A DNA stretch of 35,683 nucleotides. It comes from Verrucomicrobiota bacterium. GTDB taxonomy: Bacteria; Verrucomicrobiota; Verrucomicrobiia; JADLBR01. Within the stretch, counting starts at the first letter, position 1. Each line of letters opens with the position of its first letter. A program made the position numbers and the translations under genes. The stretch covers positions 1-35,683 of the forward strand of contig JAKQKQ010000108.1 of assembly GCA_029560585.1 (NCBI GenBank), in the 5' to 3' direction. The notes under the pieces are model-generated. The model was given only the letters and a program-made list of their open reading frames with translations. It was not told the DNA's origin and ran no database searches. Shown piece after piece: positions 14,314-22,810 of this stretch.

Positions 14314-14991
14314 AGGTTTTGCGTCAGGGATAACGCGGAGCCAGCGGGGAATGAAGGCTTGGATGGCGGCGTCGGCGGCCTCTACGGAGGGATGGATCGG
14401 GGTGGTGACGAGGATGTAGCACTGCTCGCGGCGCCGGTCGGTGCGAAGCCTGAAGTTGAGCGCGAGACGGGTGAGGATGCCCCTGCCGACCTCCAGCGTC
14501 GTGGATCCGCCGAGCAGATGCACGAAATAGACAAGCATCTCGGAGCCACCGGTCCGATAGAGGCGCCGGCCGAAAGGGACCTCGCGCTCCCCGACCCGCA
14601 GCGTCTGCTCGCGAATCTCTGTGGGGAGCGGCTCCGCCCCGGACGCCGTGAAACAGACATCGGGGGTGTGGGGCCCATACGACAGGTCGGCGCCCTTGCC
14701 GGTTTCCCATTTTGCGAAAAAGACACCGATGACGCGCCCGTCCGGGGCGATCGCGCTGCCGTTCTGAATCTCGGATTGCCCGTACTGCTGGCGCGCGCCA
14801 TCGGACACAGGCTCGTCGCGCCATTCGTAGCCGCCGATCGCTCGCGAGGCCGACACGTCCCACGTCTCGCCACCCCGGGAAAACAGGTTGAACACCCATA
14901 GCGGCGAGGTCACTGCCGCCACCAGGGCCAACGTCAGCACGAGGGCCACCGCTGCAGGAAAACGCCAAGGCCCATCCCCGCCACCGCTCAT
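14311..14991 (-). CDS. epsI: Exosortase-associated protein, EpsI family
   Basis: The 226-residue protein has one N-terminal membrane helix (about 11-34) and a periplasmic domain with HTPDVCFTASG (about 107-117), matching the HxPxxC signature of EpsI-like proteins that accompany exosortases. Further typical segments are LVYFVHLLGGSTT and a C-terminal amphipathic part. EpsI domains occur free or fused to exosortases and are thought to work in polysaccharide export or sorting, though the precise activity is not established. Its ATG overlaps the exosortase stop as ATGA, so the two are coupled. The stop codon lies at the edge of a composite repeat. Confidence 0.86.
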   Translation of the reverse strand: MSGGGDGPWRFPAAVALVLTLALVAAVTSPLWVFNLFSRGGETWDVSASRAIGGYEWRDEPVSDGARQQYGQSEIQNGSAIAPDGRVIGVFFAKWETGKGADLSYGPHTPDVCFTASGAEPLPTEIREQTLRVGEREVPFGRRLYRTGGSEMLVYFVHLLGGSTTLEVGRGILTRLALNFRLRTDRRREQCYILVTTPIHPSVEAADAAIQAFIPRWLRVIPDAKP

Positions 14992-15905
14992 GGCTTCTCC
15001 CCCGTCGCGGTCCCCGATGGCGGATCCTCCGTCGGCCGCCCCAGGAACTCCTCCACCCTGCGCAGCAACACCACCGCGATGCCAAGGCCCACGAGATTGA
15101 CGGCCAGAATGCTCCAGCCGGCCGTGTCATGCACCTTCTTGAGCTGCGCCAGCCCACCATAATGCGCCGACAGCGAGAGTATCAGCGTGCGGCAGATGTT
15201 TCCCGGGATTGCAATGAGCGGGGCAATCATCACCAGCAGGACGCGTGCCCCGAGGGAGTCGAGCAGTATCTTGCCCATCAGCAGCGCGACCATGATGCTG
15301 GACTGAAGCGAACGGATGCCGCTGCACGCCTCGTCGATGCCCACGGCACAGTCGCGCAGCTGAACGACATTGCCCTTCTGGAGCGCCGCGATGCCCATGA
15401 ATCCCAGCACCTCCACGTTCACCGCGGCCACGAATCGTTGGAGCCCCTGCGAGATCCCGTGAAGCAGCGAACCCGGCAGCGGAACGGCCACCAGCATGAA
15501 CATCAGGGGAAAAAGACACAGCCTCAGGCACCTCGCGCCCCGCGTGGCCAGGATCGTCGCCGCGACACCTCCCAATGTCGCCAAGGCCAGCATCCAGCTG
15601 AAGGACGCCGCCGGACTCACCAGCGACCGGTTCGCTTCCACGAGCGCGAAGATCGGCACCGCCAGCAACCAGGCCCACGGATAGAGGCGGGCGTCTGGCC
15701 TCCCGGGCCTCCGGATCTCATCCCAGTTGTCGTAGACCAGATACCCGGAAAGGAACGGGACCAGCCACCCAAAGTTATAATCCTCGAACTTCAGCCACCA
15801 ATACGACAAGTCCCACAGCAGCCAGCCCACCGCAAAGACAGCCGGCAGCCAAAGCAACGCCTCGGACCGGCGCCAGTAGGGCTTCTGTCCCGACTCCACA
15901 TTCAT
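14988..15905 (-). CDS. Exosortase (XrtA-type family membrane transpeptidase)
   Basis: The 305-residue membrane protein has about eight hydrophobic segments and the complete exosortase catalytic set: Cys194 in GIDEACSGIRSLQSS (189-203), Arg239 in GNICRTLILS (235-244) and His259 in KVHDTAGW (257-264). VPLPGSLLHGIS (141-152) is the usual preceding loop. Exosortases cut and re-attach proteins with a PEP-CTERM-like C-terminal signal, coupled to exopolysaccharide. No PEP-CTERM protein is encoded in the window, so its substrates lie elsewhere. The neighbours fit the known link between exosortases and polysaccharide clusters. The start ATG is 51 bp after the upstream kinase fusion gene. Confidence 0.93.
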   Translation of the reverse strand: MNVESGQKPYWRRSEALLWLPAVFAVGWLLWDLSYWWLKFEDYNFGWLVPFLSGYLVYDNWDEIRRPGRPDARLYPWAWLLAVPIFALVEANRSLVSPAASFSWMLALATLGGVAATILATRGARCLRLCLFPLMFMLVAVPLPGSLLHGISQGLQRFVAAVNVEVLGFMGIAALQKGNVVQLRDCAVGIDEACSGIRSLQSSIMVALLMGKILLDSLGARVLLVMIAPLIAIPGNICRTLILSLSAHYGGLAQLKKVHDTAGWSILAVNLVGLGIAVVLLRRVEEFLGRPTEDPPSGTATGEKP

Positions 15906-15956
15906 CGAACCGCCGAAGATACTGGCGCCAACAGAGAAGACAAAGGCAAATCGCGC

Positions 15957-17096
15957 TCAAACCGCCCGTCGCGCCTTGACCCGCACCGCCCGGGGAATCG
16001 GCTTCGCCGAAACCACCACCAGATAACCCCCCCCACCTGCCCCAGAAACTTTCCACCCCACCGCGTCATCGCGGTACCGCGCGATCAATTCCTGGATCGT
16101 GTCGTTGACCATGTTCGGGAACATCGCGATCTGCGCCCCGAAGCCATCCCGGATCGCGCTCCCGAAGGCACCCAGATCCCGGGCCCGGATCGCCTCCCAG
16201 CATCGATCGGTCGCCTCGGCCAATCGCCGGGCACCCGCCGCATCGATCCGGGTGCCCTCCAGCACGCGAAAATCCGAGTGCCTCGGGCCCAGCGGCACAA
16301 AATTGAGCGCGTCCTCAACGAAACGCAGCGCCCCCTCGTCGAGGTTCCGATCGATCACATCCGGCCAATAGCGCCCCCGATACATGGAACGCGCCAGCCC
16401 CGCGCAGACGATTCCGATCGCGTCCTGGGACCCAGACACCTCCTCGGTGCCCGGCGGGTTGTCCCACGCAAACAGCATCTTGGCGAGCCGCTCCGGATCC
16501 CCGGCGGGCAGGCGCGGGCCCCAGAGGTCGATCGCCGCCCGACGCGTGCTGCTCGCCATGCCGCTGCGCTCGTTGAACTCGATGGTCGGCTCCAGCGAGA
16601 GCGTCACCACCGCCCCGGGATGATGCCGGGACACGAACGGCTGATCCAGCCACCCGCCGCACAGATCGATCCGGTACGGCATCTCATCCATCTTGCGCAG
16701 CGCCGTCGTCGAGCGGGCCGCCATGCCGGCCTCCGGCTGACGCCGCAAAACCACGTACTCCACCCCAAGATCCCGGCACAGCCGCTCCTTTTCCGGCGTG
16801 TTGCCCTCCTCGTTCACGACCAGATAATCGGGCCTCAGCTCCCGCATCTCCGCCTCGAAATCCAGCATGCCCGAACCCCGGGAAATGAAGGCCCTCTTCA
16901 CGGTCGCGATCGATCCCACCATGAAGAGCCTCTCCCGCTCGTTGGTCACCGGGACTCTCCCCTTCAGCTCGTGGATGGTCTGATCCGAACCCAGCGCCAC
17001 GTGCACGTCGCCAAACCGCGACGCCTCTTGAAAGAACGCGATGTGCCCGCTGTGCAGGAGATCGAAACAGCCGCTGACCAGAACCTTCTTCGCCAC
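15957..17096 (-). CDS. Cytidylyltransferase-GHMP kinase fusion
   Basis: The 379-residue protein has two domains. Residues 1-135 form a nucleotidyltransferase of the RfaE/TagD type: GCFDLLHSGHIAFF (9-22, with HSGH as the HxGH site) and RSTTALRK (128-135). Residues 139-379 resemble a sugar kinase of the GHMP family: YRIDLCGGWLD (141-151), SGSQDAIGIVCAGL (221-234) and KVSGAGGGGYLVVV (349-362). This parallels HldE, which joins a PfkB kinase to the same kind of nucleotidyltransferase, but with an unrelated kinase and the domains reversed. It probably phosphorylates a sugar and makes a nucleotide-activated form; the substrate is unknown. The GHMP part is short for that family. GTG start, preceded by GAGGGGG at 7 nt. 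Confidence 0.82.
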   Translation of the reverse strand: MAKKVLVSGCFDLLHSGHIAFFQEASRFGDVHVALGSDQTIHELKGRVPVTNERERLFMVGSIATVKRAFISRGSGMLDFEAEMRELRPDYLVVNEEGNTPEKERLCRDLGVEYVVLRRQPEAGMAARSTTALRKMDEMPYRIDLCGGWLDQPFVSRHHPGAVVTLSLEPTIEFNERSGMASSTRRAAIDLWGPRLPAGDPERLAKMLFAWDNPPGTEEVSGSQDAIGIVCAGLARSMYRGRYWPDVIDRNLDEGALRFVEDALNFVPLGPRHSDFRVLEGTRIDAAGARRLAEATDRCWEAIRARDLGAFGSAIRDGFGAQIAMFPNMVNDTIQELIARYRDDAVGWKVSGAGGGGYLVVVSAKPIPRAVRVKARRAV

Positions 17097-17117
17097 GTCG
17101 CAGCCCCCTCGAACCCA

Positions 17118-18011
17118 CTACTCCGCCAGGCGCTTGCCGATCCAGCGCACCGGATACTGCCCCAGGATGTGCAGGGACGACGTCTGTCGCGCCAGCGCGC
17201 GCCACACGCCCTGCATCGAGGCTCCCGACGACGGGACATCCACCTCTACCAGAAACTGGTATTCGCCAAGCTGACCCTGGACCGGCCGGGACAGCAGCTG
17301 CGTCATGTTGACGCCCTTGTGCTTGAGGACCACGAGGACATCCGCCAGCGCACCCGGCCGGTTTGGAAGCCGGAGATGCGCCATGGCGCGCTGGGGACCC
17401 CGCCCCTGACTGTGCCGCCGGGCGTCATGAAGTCCGATCACGAGAAACCGCGTGACGTTGGTCGAGGGCGGCACGAGATTCCGCGCGACCATCCTGAGCC
17501 CGTACACCCGGGCCGCCGCCGCATTGCCGACCGCCGCCCCCGCCTCGTCCTCGGCCGCCTGCTCCGCCGCGGCCGACGTGCTCCCGACGACAATCTTCTC
17601 GGCGGCCGGATACGCCGCCTCCAGCCACCCGCGCACCACCTGCATCGGCACAAAATGCGAATAGATCCTGCGGATGCGGTCGGACTTTGCCCGGCTCATC
17701 AGGCACAACTCGATCGCGTACACCATCTGCCCGACGATCGCGAACACGCTCTCCCAGTTCTCCAGCAGGATGAGCAGATCCAGGGTGTCGGGAACCGCGC
17801 CCCCTATGGAATTCTCGAATGGCACCACGATCCGGTCCATCTCCGCCGCCCGAAGCTGCTCAAAGCCGGACGCCATCTGATGGAAGGGCATCAGCTCATG
17901 TCTCGCGAAAGAGTGCTGCGCCACCTCATGCGTGAAGCTTCCGGGGAGCCCAAAATAGCCAATCCTGTTCCGTCGAACACGGCGCATGTCCTGACGGTAC
18001 GGGATGCCCAC
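17118..18011 (-). CDS. pheA: Prephenate dehydratase
   Basis: The enzyme converts prephenate to phenylpyruvate in phenylalanine synthesis, in the cytoplasm. The 297-residue protein has the substrate domain with GYFGLPGSFTHEVA (18-31), VPFENSIGGAV (63-73) and NVTRFLVIG (the TRF motif), then an ACT domain with LPNRPGALADVLVVLKHKGVNMTQLLSRP, which binds phenylalanine for feedback control. There is no chorismate mutase domain. I chose GTG at 18011 because GAGG lies 5 nt before it; ATG at 17987 is the alternative. It ends 21 bp before the kinase fusion, so this amino-acid gene seems to be co-transcribed with exosortase genes. Confidence 0.93.
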   Translation of the reverse strand: MGIPYRQDMRRVRRNRIGYFGLPGSFTHEVAQHSFARHELMPFHQMASGFEQLRAAEMDRIVVPFENSIGGAVPDTLDLLILLENWESVFAIVGQMVYAIELCLMSRAKSDRIRRIYSHFVPMQVVRGWLEAAYPAAEKIVVGSTSAAAEQAAEDEAGAAVGNAAAARVYGLRMVARNLVPPSTNVTRFLVIGLHDARRHSQGRGPQRAMAHLRLPNRPGALADVLVVLKHKGVNMTQLLSRPVQGQLGEYQFLVEVDVPSSGASMQGVWRALARQTSSLHILGQYPVRWIGKRLAE

Positions 18012-18108
18012 ACGCCCCTCAACCCGAAAACCGTCGCCTCGGATCCCGCCACGTTTCGCCCTCCCTCAATCGCCCGCCGCGTCGGGCACCACGGGGGTTG
18101 AAAATGCG

Positions 18109-18164
18109 GCGTAGGAGCGCGCTTGCGCGCGATTCGCGCATGGATCGCCCCCAAGCAGGCTCCT
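18109..18164. repeat. REP-like element (GTAGGAGC...GCTCCTAC)
   Basis: The outer arms GTAGGAGC (18109-18116) and GCTCCTAC (18157-18164) enclose an inner hairpin GCGCGC-TT-GCGCGC. The pattern GTAGGAGCGCGCTTGCGCGC strongly resembles the REP elements of Pseudomonas and others. It lies in the 313-bp gap between the divergent pheA and GT4 genes, and no other copy was seen in the window. Confidence 0.75.
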
Positions 18165-18205
18165 ACTGCCCGGCATCTGAATTCTCGAGCAAATGTGACG
18201 GGATT

Positions 18206-18231
18206 GCTCCCACTGGGGTCACAGCGGGAGC
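18206..18231. repeat. Hairpin between divergent operons
   Basis: GCTCCCACTG and CAGCGGGAGC form a 10-bp stem with one mismatch around a 6-nt loop, 94 bp before the GT4 start codon. It could be a second REP-like arm or part of the regulatory region for the divergent operons. No clear promoter was recognised here. Confidence 0.55.
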
Positions 18232-18324
18232 TTCAACTCACCGGACTTTCCTTCGCCCGCTAAACTGGTACCTTTGATCTTGAATGGTCCGCCGGCATTT
18301 CACTTGCCACTCCTCAGCCCCGTC

Positions 18325-19515
18325 ATGCGAATTCTCTTCCTGACGCATCACCGGCGATTCAAGACCTTCGCCCGCTCGACGCCCCTGGCCAGGGAACTGG
18401 CGCGAAAGGGCCATGAGGTGACTCTGGTGTGCATCTCGGAAAAAAATCGCCTGCGGTTTCACACGTATTCCGAAGACGGCGTCAGATACGTGGAAACACC
18501 GGACCTGCTGCCGGGGAGGCTCCGGTCGGGATGGGACGCGCTATCCGTGCTGCGACGGTGCGCCTTCCTCCGGGGCAAGTCCTGGGACCTGATCCACGCG
18601 TTCGAGTCCCGGCCCGCGACGATCTACCCGGCGCTCTATCTCCTCAGGAGGAAACCGGTGCCGCTGGTGATGGACTGGAACGACTGGTGGGGCCGCGGCG
18701 GACTCATCGACCAACAGCGGCCCAAATGGTATCGGGCGCTCTTCGGTCGCCTGGAAACCTACTACGAAGAGCACTTCCGGAGCCGCGCCGACGCCATGAC
18801 GGTCATCAGCCGCGCCCTGGGACGGCGCGCCGAAAGCCTCGGCGTGGACCCCGCGGGCATCTTCTGGATCCCCGGCGGCGCGGCCACCGACGTCTTCGTG
18901 CCCCGTGACCGACTGGAATTTCGCGCGCGCTACCGCATCCGCCCCGACGCATTGGTGCTCGGCTTCTCCGCCCTCGATGTCACCTCGGACGCCGATGTGG
19001 TGCTGGGGGCCGTGGCCCGCGTGGCGCGCCAGAGGCCGGGGGTCTTGCTCGTGATGACGGGCAATCGGCCGCCTGGATTCGACGGGCTGGTCGCCGCACA
19101 CGGCGTGGGCGGAAGCGTCCGCCATCTGGGATTGCTCCCCTATGCCGAATTGCCCGAGGCGCTTTCCACGGTCGATATTTTCCTGATGCCGCTCAGGGAC
19201 ACGGTGTCCAATCGCGCCCGGTGGCCCAACAAGGTCTGCGACTACATGTCCCTGGGCCGCCCAACGATCACCCAGCCGATCGGCGAGATGAAACAGCTGT
19301 TCGCCGAACACCGCATCGGCCTGCTCTCAACAGAAGACCCAGGGGATTTCGCCACCCGCATTCTGGAGCTGGCGGAGGACCCCGTCCGCCAGGCGGAACT
19401 CGGCGCCGAGGCCCGCCGTATGGCCATCGAGTCCCTCGCGTGGCCGGTGTTGGCCCGCCGCCTCGAGGATTGCTACGCGTGGGTGGAAAAACGCACCGCA
19501 GAGGGATGCTTGTAA
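18325..19515 (+). CDS. GT4-family glycosyltransferase
   Basis: The protein is 396 residues and of the GT-B fold. It opens with MRILFLTHHRRFKTFARSTPLARELARKGHEVTLV, typical of group 1 transferases. A central part has AMTVISRALGRRAESLGV and WIPGGAATDVFVPRD. The donor site follows with DIFLMPLRDTVSNRARWPNKVCDYMSLGRPTI, where the usual E-x7-E is replaced by a P-N-K-V-x-D-Y-M-x-x-G-x-P pattern seen in several such enzymes. I chose the ATG at 18325 because similarity starts there; the frame is open to a TTG at 18274. It is the first gene of a plus-strand polysaccharide unit. Donor and linkage are unknown. Confidence 0.88.
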   Translation: MRILFLTHHRRFKTFARSTPLARELARKGHEVTLVCISEKNRLRFHTYSEDGVRYVETPDLLPGRLRSGWDALSVLRRCAFLRGKSWDLIHAFESRPATIYPALYLLRRKPVPLVMDWNDWWGRGGLIDQQRPKWYRALFGRLETYYEEHFRSRADAMTVISRALGRRAESLGVDPAGIFWIPGGAATDVFVPRDRLEFRARYRIRPDALVLGFSALDVTSDADVVLGAVARVARQRPGVLLVMTGNRPPGFDGLVAAHGVGGSVRHLGLLPYAELPEALSTVDIFLMPLRDTVSNRARWPNKVCDYMSLGRPTITQPIGEMKQLFAEHRIGLLSTEDPGDFATRILELAEDPVRQAELGAEARRMAIESLAWPVLARRLEDCYAWVEKRTAEGCL

Positions 19516-19666
19516 CATGCGGTTTTCTGGGCCAAAATTATGTTTCTGGCGTGGAAGGATGGCCCTTTGCCTCGAAAACATCGGACACAGATGACCTCAT
19601 CGCGCAGGGGCGCGAGCCCATTCCGCATGGGCTTGACCCAAGCCGACAAGGGCCGGATGAACCGCC

Positions 19667-21190
19667 GTGAACCCTGACACCGAACGATCAGGCGAGCCGC
19701 CAAATGGGCGGGCCGGGACCCTCCGCGCGATTCTTGATGGGGCGACCCTGTACAAGCTGCTGCTCGGCACCTGCGACGTGCTCGCGGTCACCACGGCGTT
19801 CTACCTGTCCTACATCCTGCGCAACGCCCTCTTCAGCTGGCGCGGTGGCGTCTATGTGGCGACGGGAAAGCACCTGCTGCTTCTGCTCGGCCTGAACGTC
19901 TTCATCCTCACCTTTTTCCGCCTGCGCTACCTCTACCGGAGCCACGCGTTCAGCGCCTCCATCGAGCACCTCGAACAGCTCACCCGCGCGTGGATCGTCT
20001 TTGTCGCCACATTCATCAGCATCTCATTCTGTTTCCGGGTCCAGCTCTTCACCGAGCATCGCATAACCGTCATGATCTTTGCCGCAATGGGCTGGGGCCT
20101 TCTGTACTTTGGGCGGTTCATGGCGGTGCCCTGGCTGGCCCGCCGATTTGCCGCCGGCCAAGGGATCGCCAGTCGCGCCGTGGTGGTCGGCGGGAAGGAA
20201 GACGCGATCAACGTTGCCAGATTCCTTCAGGAGACCTCCGGCCGCAGCGCCATCCTGATGGGCTACGTTTCGCCGGAGCCGACGCCAGCGCCCGCCCCCG
20301 GGAGCGACATGCCGCCGCTGCTCGGCGGCATCGCCGATCTGCCCGACCTGCTCCGCGCCCATCGCGTCCGCGAGGTCTTCATCTCGCTTCCCGATGGCGA
20401 CTGGAACCAGCTCACGTCCCTGCTCGAAGTCCTCTGGCCGTTCAATCTGCGGCTGCGCGTTTCGCTCGCCCACTTCGGGGCCCTTCAGGAGAAGGCCTCG
20501 TACCTGCCCGACATCCACCACGGCTACGTCTACCTCAACGACAGCGTGCTTCGCTCGCTGGAGCAACGCCTCAAGCGGCTCATGGATGTCGCCGGCGCCC
20601 TGGCCGGCCTGGTCCTGCTCTCGCCCCTGATGCTGTGCCTGGCCGCCGCCATCAAGCTCGAATCCCGCGGCCCCGTCTTCTTCCGGCAGAAGCGCGGCGG
20701 CTCCGGCGACCGCACGTTCGATATCTTCAAGTTCCGCTCGATGCGCCAGAATACCGAGGAGCACCACAGGGAAGCAGTGCGCCGCCTCATGGCGGGCGAC
20801 GAGGGCTTTTTCCGCGAGCAATCCAACCGGGAGGATCCATTCAAGCTCACCGATGCGCGGCAGGTCACCAGGGTGGGCTCCTTCCTGCGCTGGACCAGCC
20901 TCGACGAGCTGCCCCAGCTCATCAACGTCCTGCGCGGCGAAATGAGCCTCGTCGGCCCGCGCCCCGAACCACTCTATCAGACCGAACTCTACAAACCTTG
21001 GCACCACTACCGCCAGCACCTGCGCCCCGGCATCACCGGTTTCTGGCAGGTGTTCGGCCGGTCCGCAGTCTCGCACGACGACATGGTCCTCATGGACATC
21101 TTTTACATTCTCAACTGGTCACTGGCGCTCGACTTGCGCATACTTCTCCGGACGGTGTTGGTCATCCTGACCGGAAAAGGCGCGATGTGA
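19667..21190 (+). CDS. Polyprenyl-phosphate sugar-1-phosphate transferase (WbaP/WcaJ type)
   Basis: This enzyme starts glycan synthesis by moving a sugar-1-phosphate from a nucleotide sugar onto undecaprenyl phosphate. The 507-residue protein has four N-terminal hydrophobic helices (about 28-160), a CoA-binding-like Rossmann domain (about 165-290, SRAVVVGGKEDAINVARFL), one more hydrophobic segment after LKRLMDVAGALAGL, and the catalytic domain. The last shows FFRQKRGGSGDRTFDIFKFRSM and DELPQLINVLRGEMSLVGPRPEPLYQ. The GTG start at 19667 follows 151 bp in which I see no gene or clear repeat. It overlaps the next gene by 3 bp. It probably primes the polysaccharide made by both clusters. Confidence 0.95.
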   Translation: MNPDTERSGEPPNGRAGTLRAILDGATLYKLLLGTCDVLAVTTAFYLSYILRNALFSWRGGVYVATGKHLLLLLGLNVFILTFFRLRYLYRSHAFSASIEHLEQLTRAWIVFVATFISISFCFRVQLFTEHRITVMIFAAMGWGLLYFGRFMAVPWLARRFAAGQGIASRAVVVGGKEDAINVARFLQETSGRSAILMGYVSPEPTPAPAPGSDMPPLLGGIADLPDLLRAHRVREVFISLPDGDWNQLTSLLEVLWPFNLRLRVSLAHFGALQEKASYLPDIHHGYVYLNDSVLRSLEQRLKRLMDVAGALAGLVLLSPLMLCLAAAIKLESRGPVFFRQKRGGSGDRTFDIFKFRSMRQNTEEHHREAVRRLMAGDEGFFREQSNREDPFKLTDARQVTRVGSFLRWTSLDELPQLINVLRGEMSLVGPRPEPLYQTELYKPWHHYRQHLRPGITGFWQVFGRSAVSHDDMVLMDIFYILNWSLALDLRILLRTVLVILTGKGAM

Positions 21191-22203
21191 GCAAGGGTGA
21201 TTCTCTGCGTGTGGGCGTGCTGGGTTGTGGCCACTGGGGCCACAACTACGTGCGCGTTTTCTCCAATTTCCCGGAGGTCACCCTGGCCGGAGTCGCGGAG
21301 CCAATACCGGCGCGCCTGGCGGTCGCCTCGCGCACGGCGCCAGGGGCGTTCACCACCACCGATTACCGCGAGCTGCTCCGCGGTGGTCGCTGCGACGCCG
21401 TGGTCATCAGCACCCACGCCGCCACCCATCACCAATTGGCCCGCGAGGCCATCGAGGCGGGCCTCGACGTCTTGGTGGAGAAACCCCTGACCCTGTCAGA
21501 GGCCGACGCGGCTGACCTCGTGCAACGCTCCAAACAGGCGGGGCGCCTCCTCATGGTCGCCCACACGTTCCTGTACAACCCCAGCGTGTGGAAACTCAAA
21601 CAGCTCCTGCGGGAGGGAGTCCTGGGCGATGTCTATTACCTCAAGGCCCGGCGCACCCACCTCGGCATGATTCGGGAGGACGTCAACGCCGTGTGGGACC
21701 TGGCCCCGCACGACATCTCGATGTTCATCTACCTCCTCGACGAAGAGCCCACCCTCGTGCAGGCGCAGGCGCGCTGCATGCTCCGGAAGGGCCGCGAGGA
21801 CGTGGCATTCATCAACCTCCAGTTCCCCAGCGGCGTCATCGGCAACATCGTGGTCAGCTGGGCCGACTCGAACAAGGAGCGCTGGCTCGACATCGTGGGC
21901 AGCCGCGCCCGCGCCTCCTTCGACGACCTCAACACGGCAGAACCCATCCGCATCTTCTACAAGGGCGTCGCCGTCCCCGAACCCGGAGACGAGAACTTCG
22001 GCGAATTCAAGCACCTCGTGCGCGACGGCGAGATAGTCAGCCCAAAGATCGCCATGCAGGAACCCCTCAAGGTGCTCTGCGAGGATTTTGTCGCCTCGAT
22101 CCGCGAGCGGCGAGCGCCGGTCTCCGACGGCGAACTCGGGCGCAAGGTCGTGTCGGTGCTGGAGCGCATCGACCGGACCCTCGGCAAGGCAACCCCACCC
22201 TGA
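21187..22203 (+). CDS. wbpB: Gfo/Idh/MocA sugar oxidoreductase (WbpB/WlbA-like)
   Basis: The 338-residue dehydrogenase has the Rossmann GVLGCGHWGHNYVRVF (10-25), the family EKP (98-100) and DLAPHDIS with H175-D176 in the active-site region. WbpB-type enzymes oxidise position 3 of UDP-GlcNAcA with NAD, giving the 3-keto sugar for a WbpE aminotransferase. The start is GTG at 21187, overlapping the previous stop. The next two genes are an acetyltransferase of WbpD type and an aminotransferase of WbpE type, which together suggest UDP-2,3-diacetamido-2,3-dideoxyglucuronate synthesis. WbpA, which would make UDP-GlcNAcA, is not in the window. The assignment rests mainly on the neighbourhood. Confidence 0.85.
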   Translation: MSKGDSLRVGVLGCGHWGHNYVRVFSNFPEVTLAGVAEPIPARLAVASRTAPGAFTTTDYRELLRGGRCDAVVISTHAATHHQLAREAIEAGLDVLVEKPLTLSEADAADLVQRSKQAGRLLMVAHTFLYNPSVWKLKQLLREGVLGDVYYLKARRTHLGMIREDVNAVWDLAPHDISMFIYLLDEEPTLVQAQARCMLRKGREDVAFINLQFPSGVIGNIVVSWADSNKERWLDIVGSRARASFDDLNTAEPIRIFYKGVAVPEPGDENFGEFKHLVRDGEIVSPKIAMQEPLKVLCEDFVASIRERRAPVSDGELGRKVVSVLERIDRTLGKATPP

Positions 22204-22213
22204 TCCCCGCACC

Positions 22214-22810
22214 ATGCCCAAATTTTTCGCACACCCGAGCGCGCTCGTGGAAGCGGCGACCATCGGCGCAGGCACCCGCATCTGGGCCTTCGCCCACGTC
22301 ATGCGGGGCGCCGTCGTCGGCCCGGACTGCAACATCGGGGATCACGCGTTCATCGAGGGGGGCACCGTCATCGGTCGGGGCGTTACGGTGAAGAATGGGG
22401 TGTGCCTGTGGGAGGGCGTCACGATCGAAGACCATGCATTCCTCGGCCCCTGCTCGGTGTTCACCAACGACCTCCTGCCGCGCAGCCCGCGGGCACCATC
22501 CGCCGCGGATCGATACGCGGGCAAGGCGTGGCTTGTGAAGACAAGGGTCTGCGAGGGCGCTTCGGTCGGCGCAAACGCCACCATCCGCTGCGGCGTGACG
22601 CTCGGCCGCTACTGCATGGTCGGCGCCGGAAGCGTCGTCACCAGGGACGTTGCGCCTTTCACGCTCGTCTCGGGCAATCCCGCCAGGGTCATGGGCCGCG
22701 TCAGCATGGAGGGGCGACGGCTGCGCCGGGCCGGTGGCAAGTGGGTCGATCCCGACAGCGGCCGACTGTACCGCTTTCGCGGCGACGAGATTCTGGAGTG
22801 CCCGAAATGA
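22214..22810 (+). CDS. wbpD: Left-handed beta-helix N-acetyltransferase (WbpD-like)
   Basis: The 198-residue protein is built of hexapeptide repeats from about residue 5 to 155: HPSALVEAATIGAGTRIWAFAHVMRG, NIGDHAFIEGGTVIGRGVTVKNG and NATIRCGVTLGRYCMVGAGSVVTRDV. In the WbpD/WlbB subfamily it acetylates the 3-amino group formed by WbpE, using acetyl-CoA, and works as a trimer. A short C-terminal extension carries KWVDPDSGRLYRF, common in this subfamily. The ATG at 22214 comes 10 bp after the oxidoreductase, and its stop overlaps the start of the aminotransferase as ATGA. Confidence 0.9.
   Translation: MPKFFAHPSALVEAATIGAGTRIWAFAHVMRGAVVGPDCNIGDHAFIEGGTVIGRGVTVKNGVCLWEGVTIEDHAFLGPCSVFTNDLLPRSPRAPSAADRYAGKAWLVKTRVCEGASVGANATIRCGVTLGRYCMVGAGSVVTRDVAPFTLVSGNPARVMGRVSMEGRRLRRAGGKWVDPDSGRLYRFRGDEILECPK

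Noticed and set aside
15129-18101. Very long plus-strand open frame of 990 codons
   Set aside because: It lies opposite exosortase, kinase fusion and pheA genes that have clear family motifs; GC-rich antisense frames are often open.
19516-19666. Possible small gene or regulatory RNA between the GT4 and sugar-phosphate transferase genes
   Set aside because: No ORF with a plausible start and no strong hairpin or riboswitch-like structure was seen.
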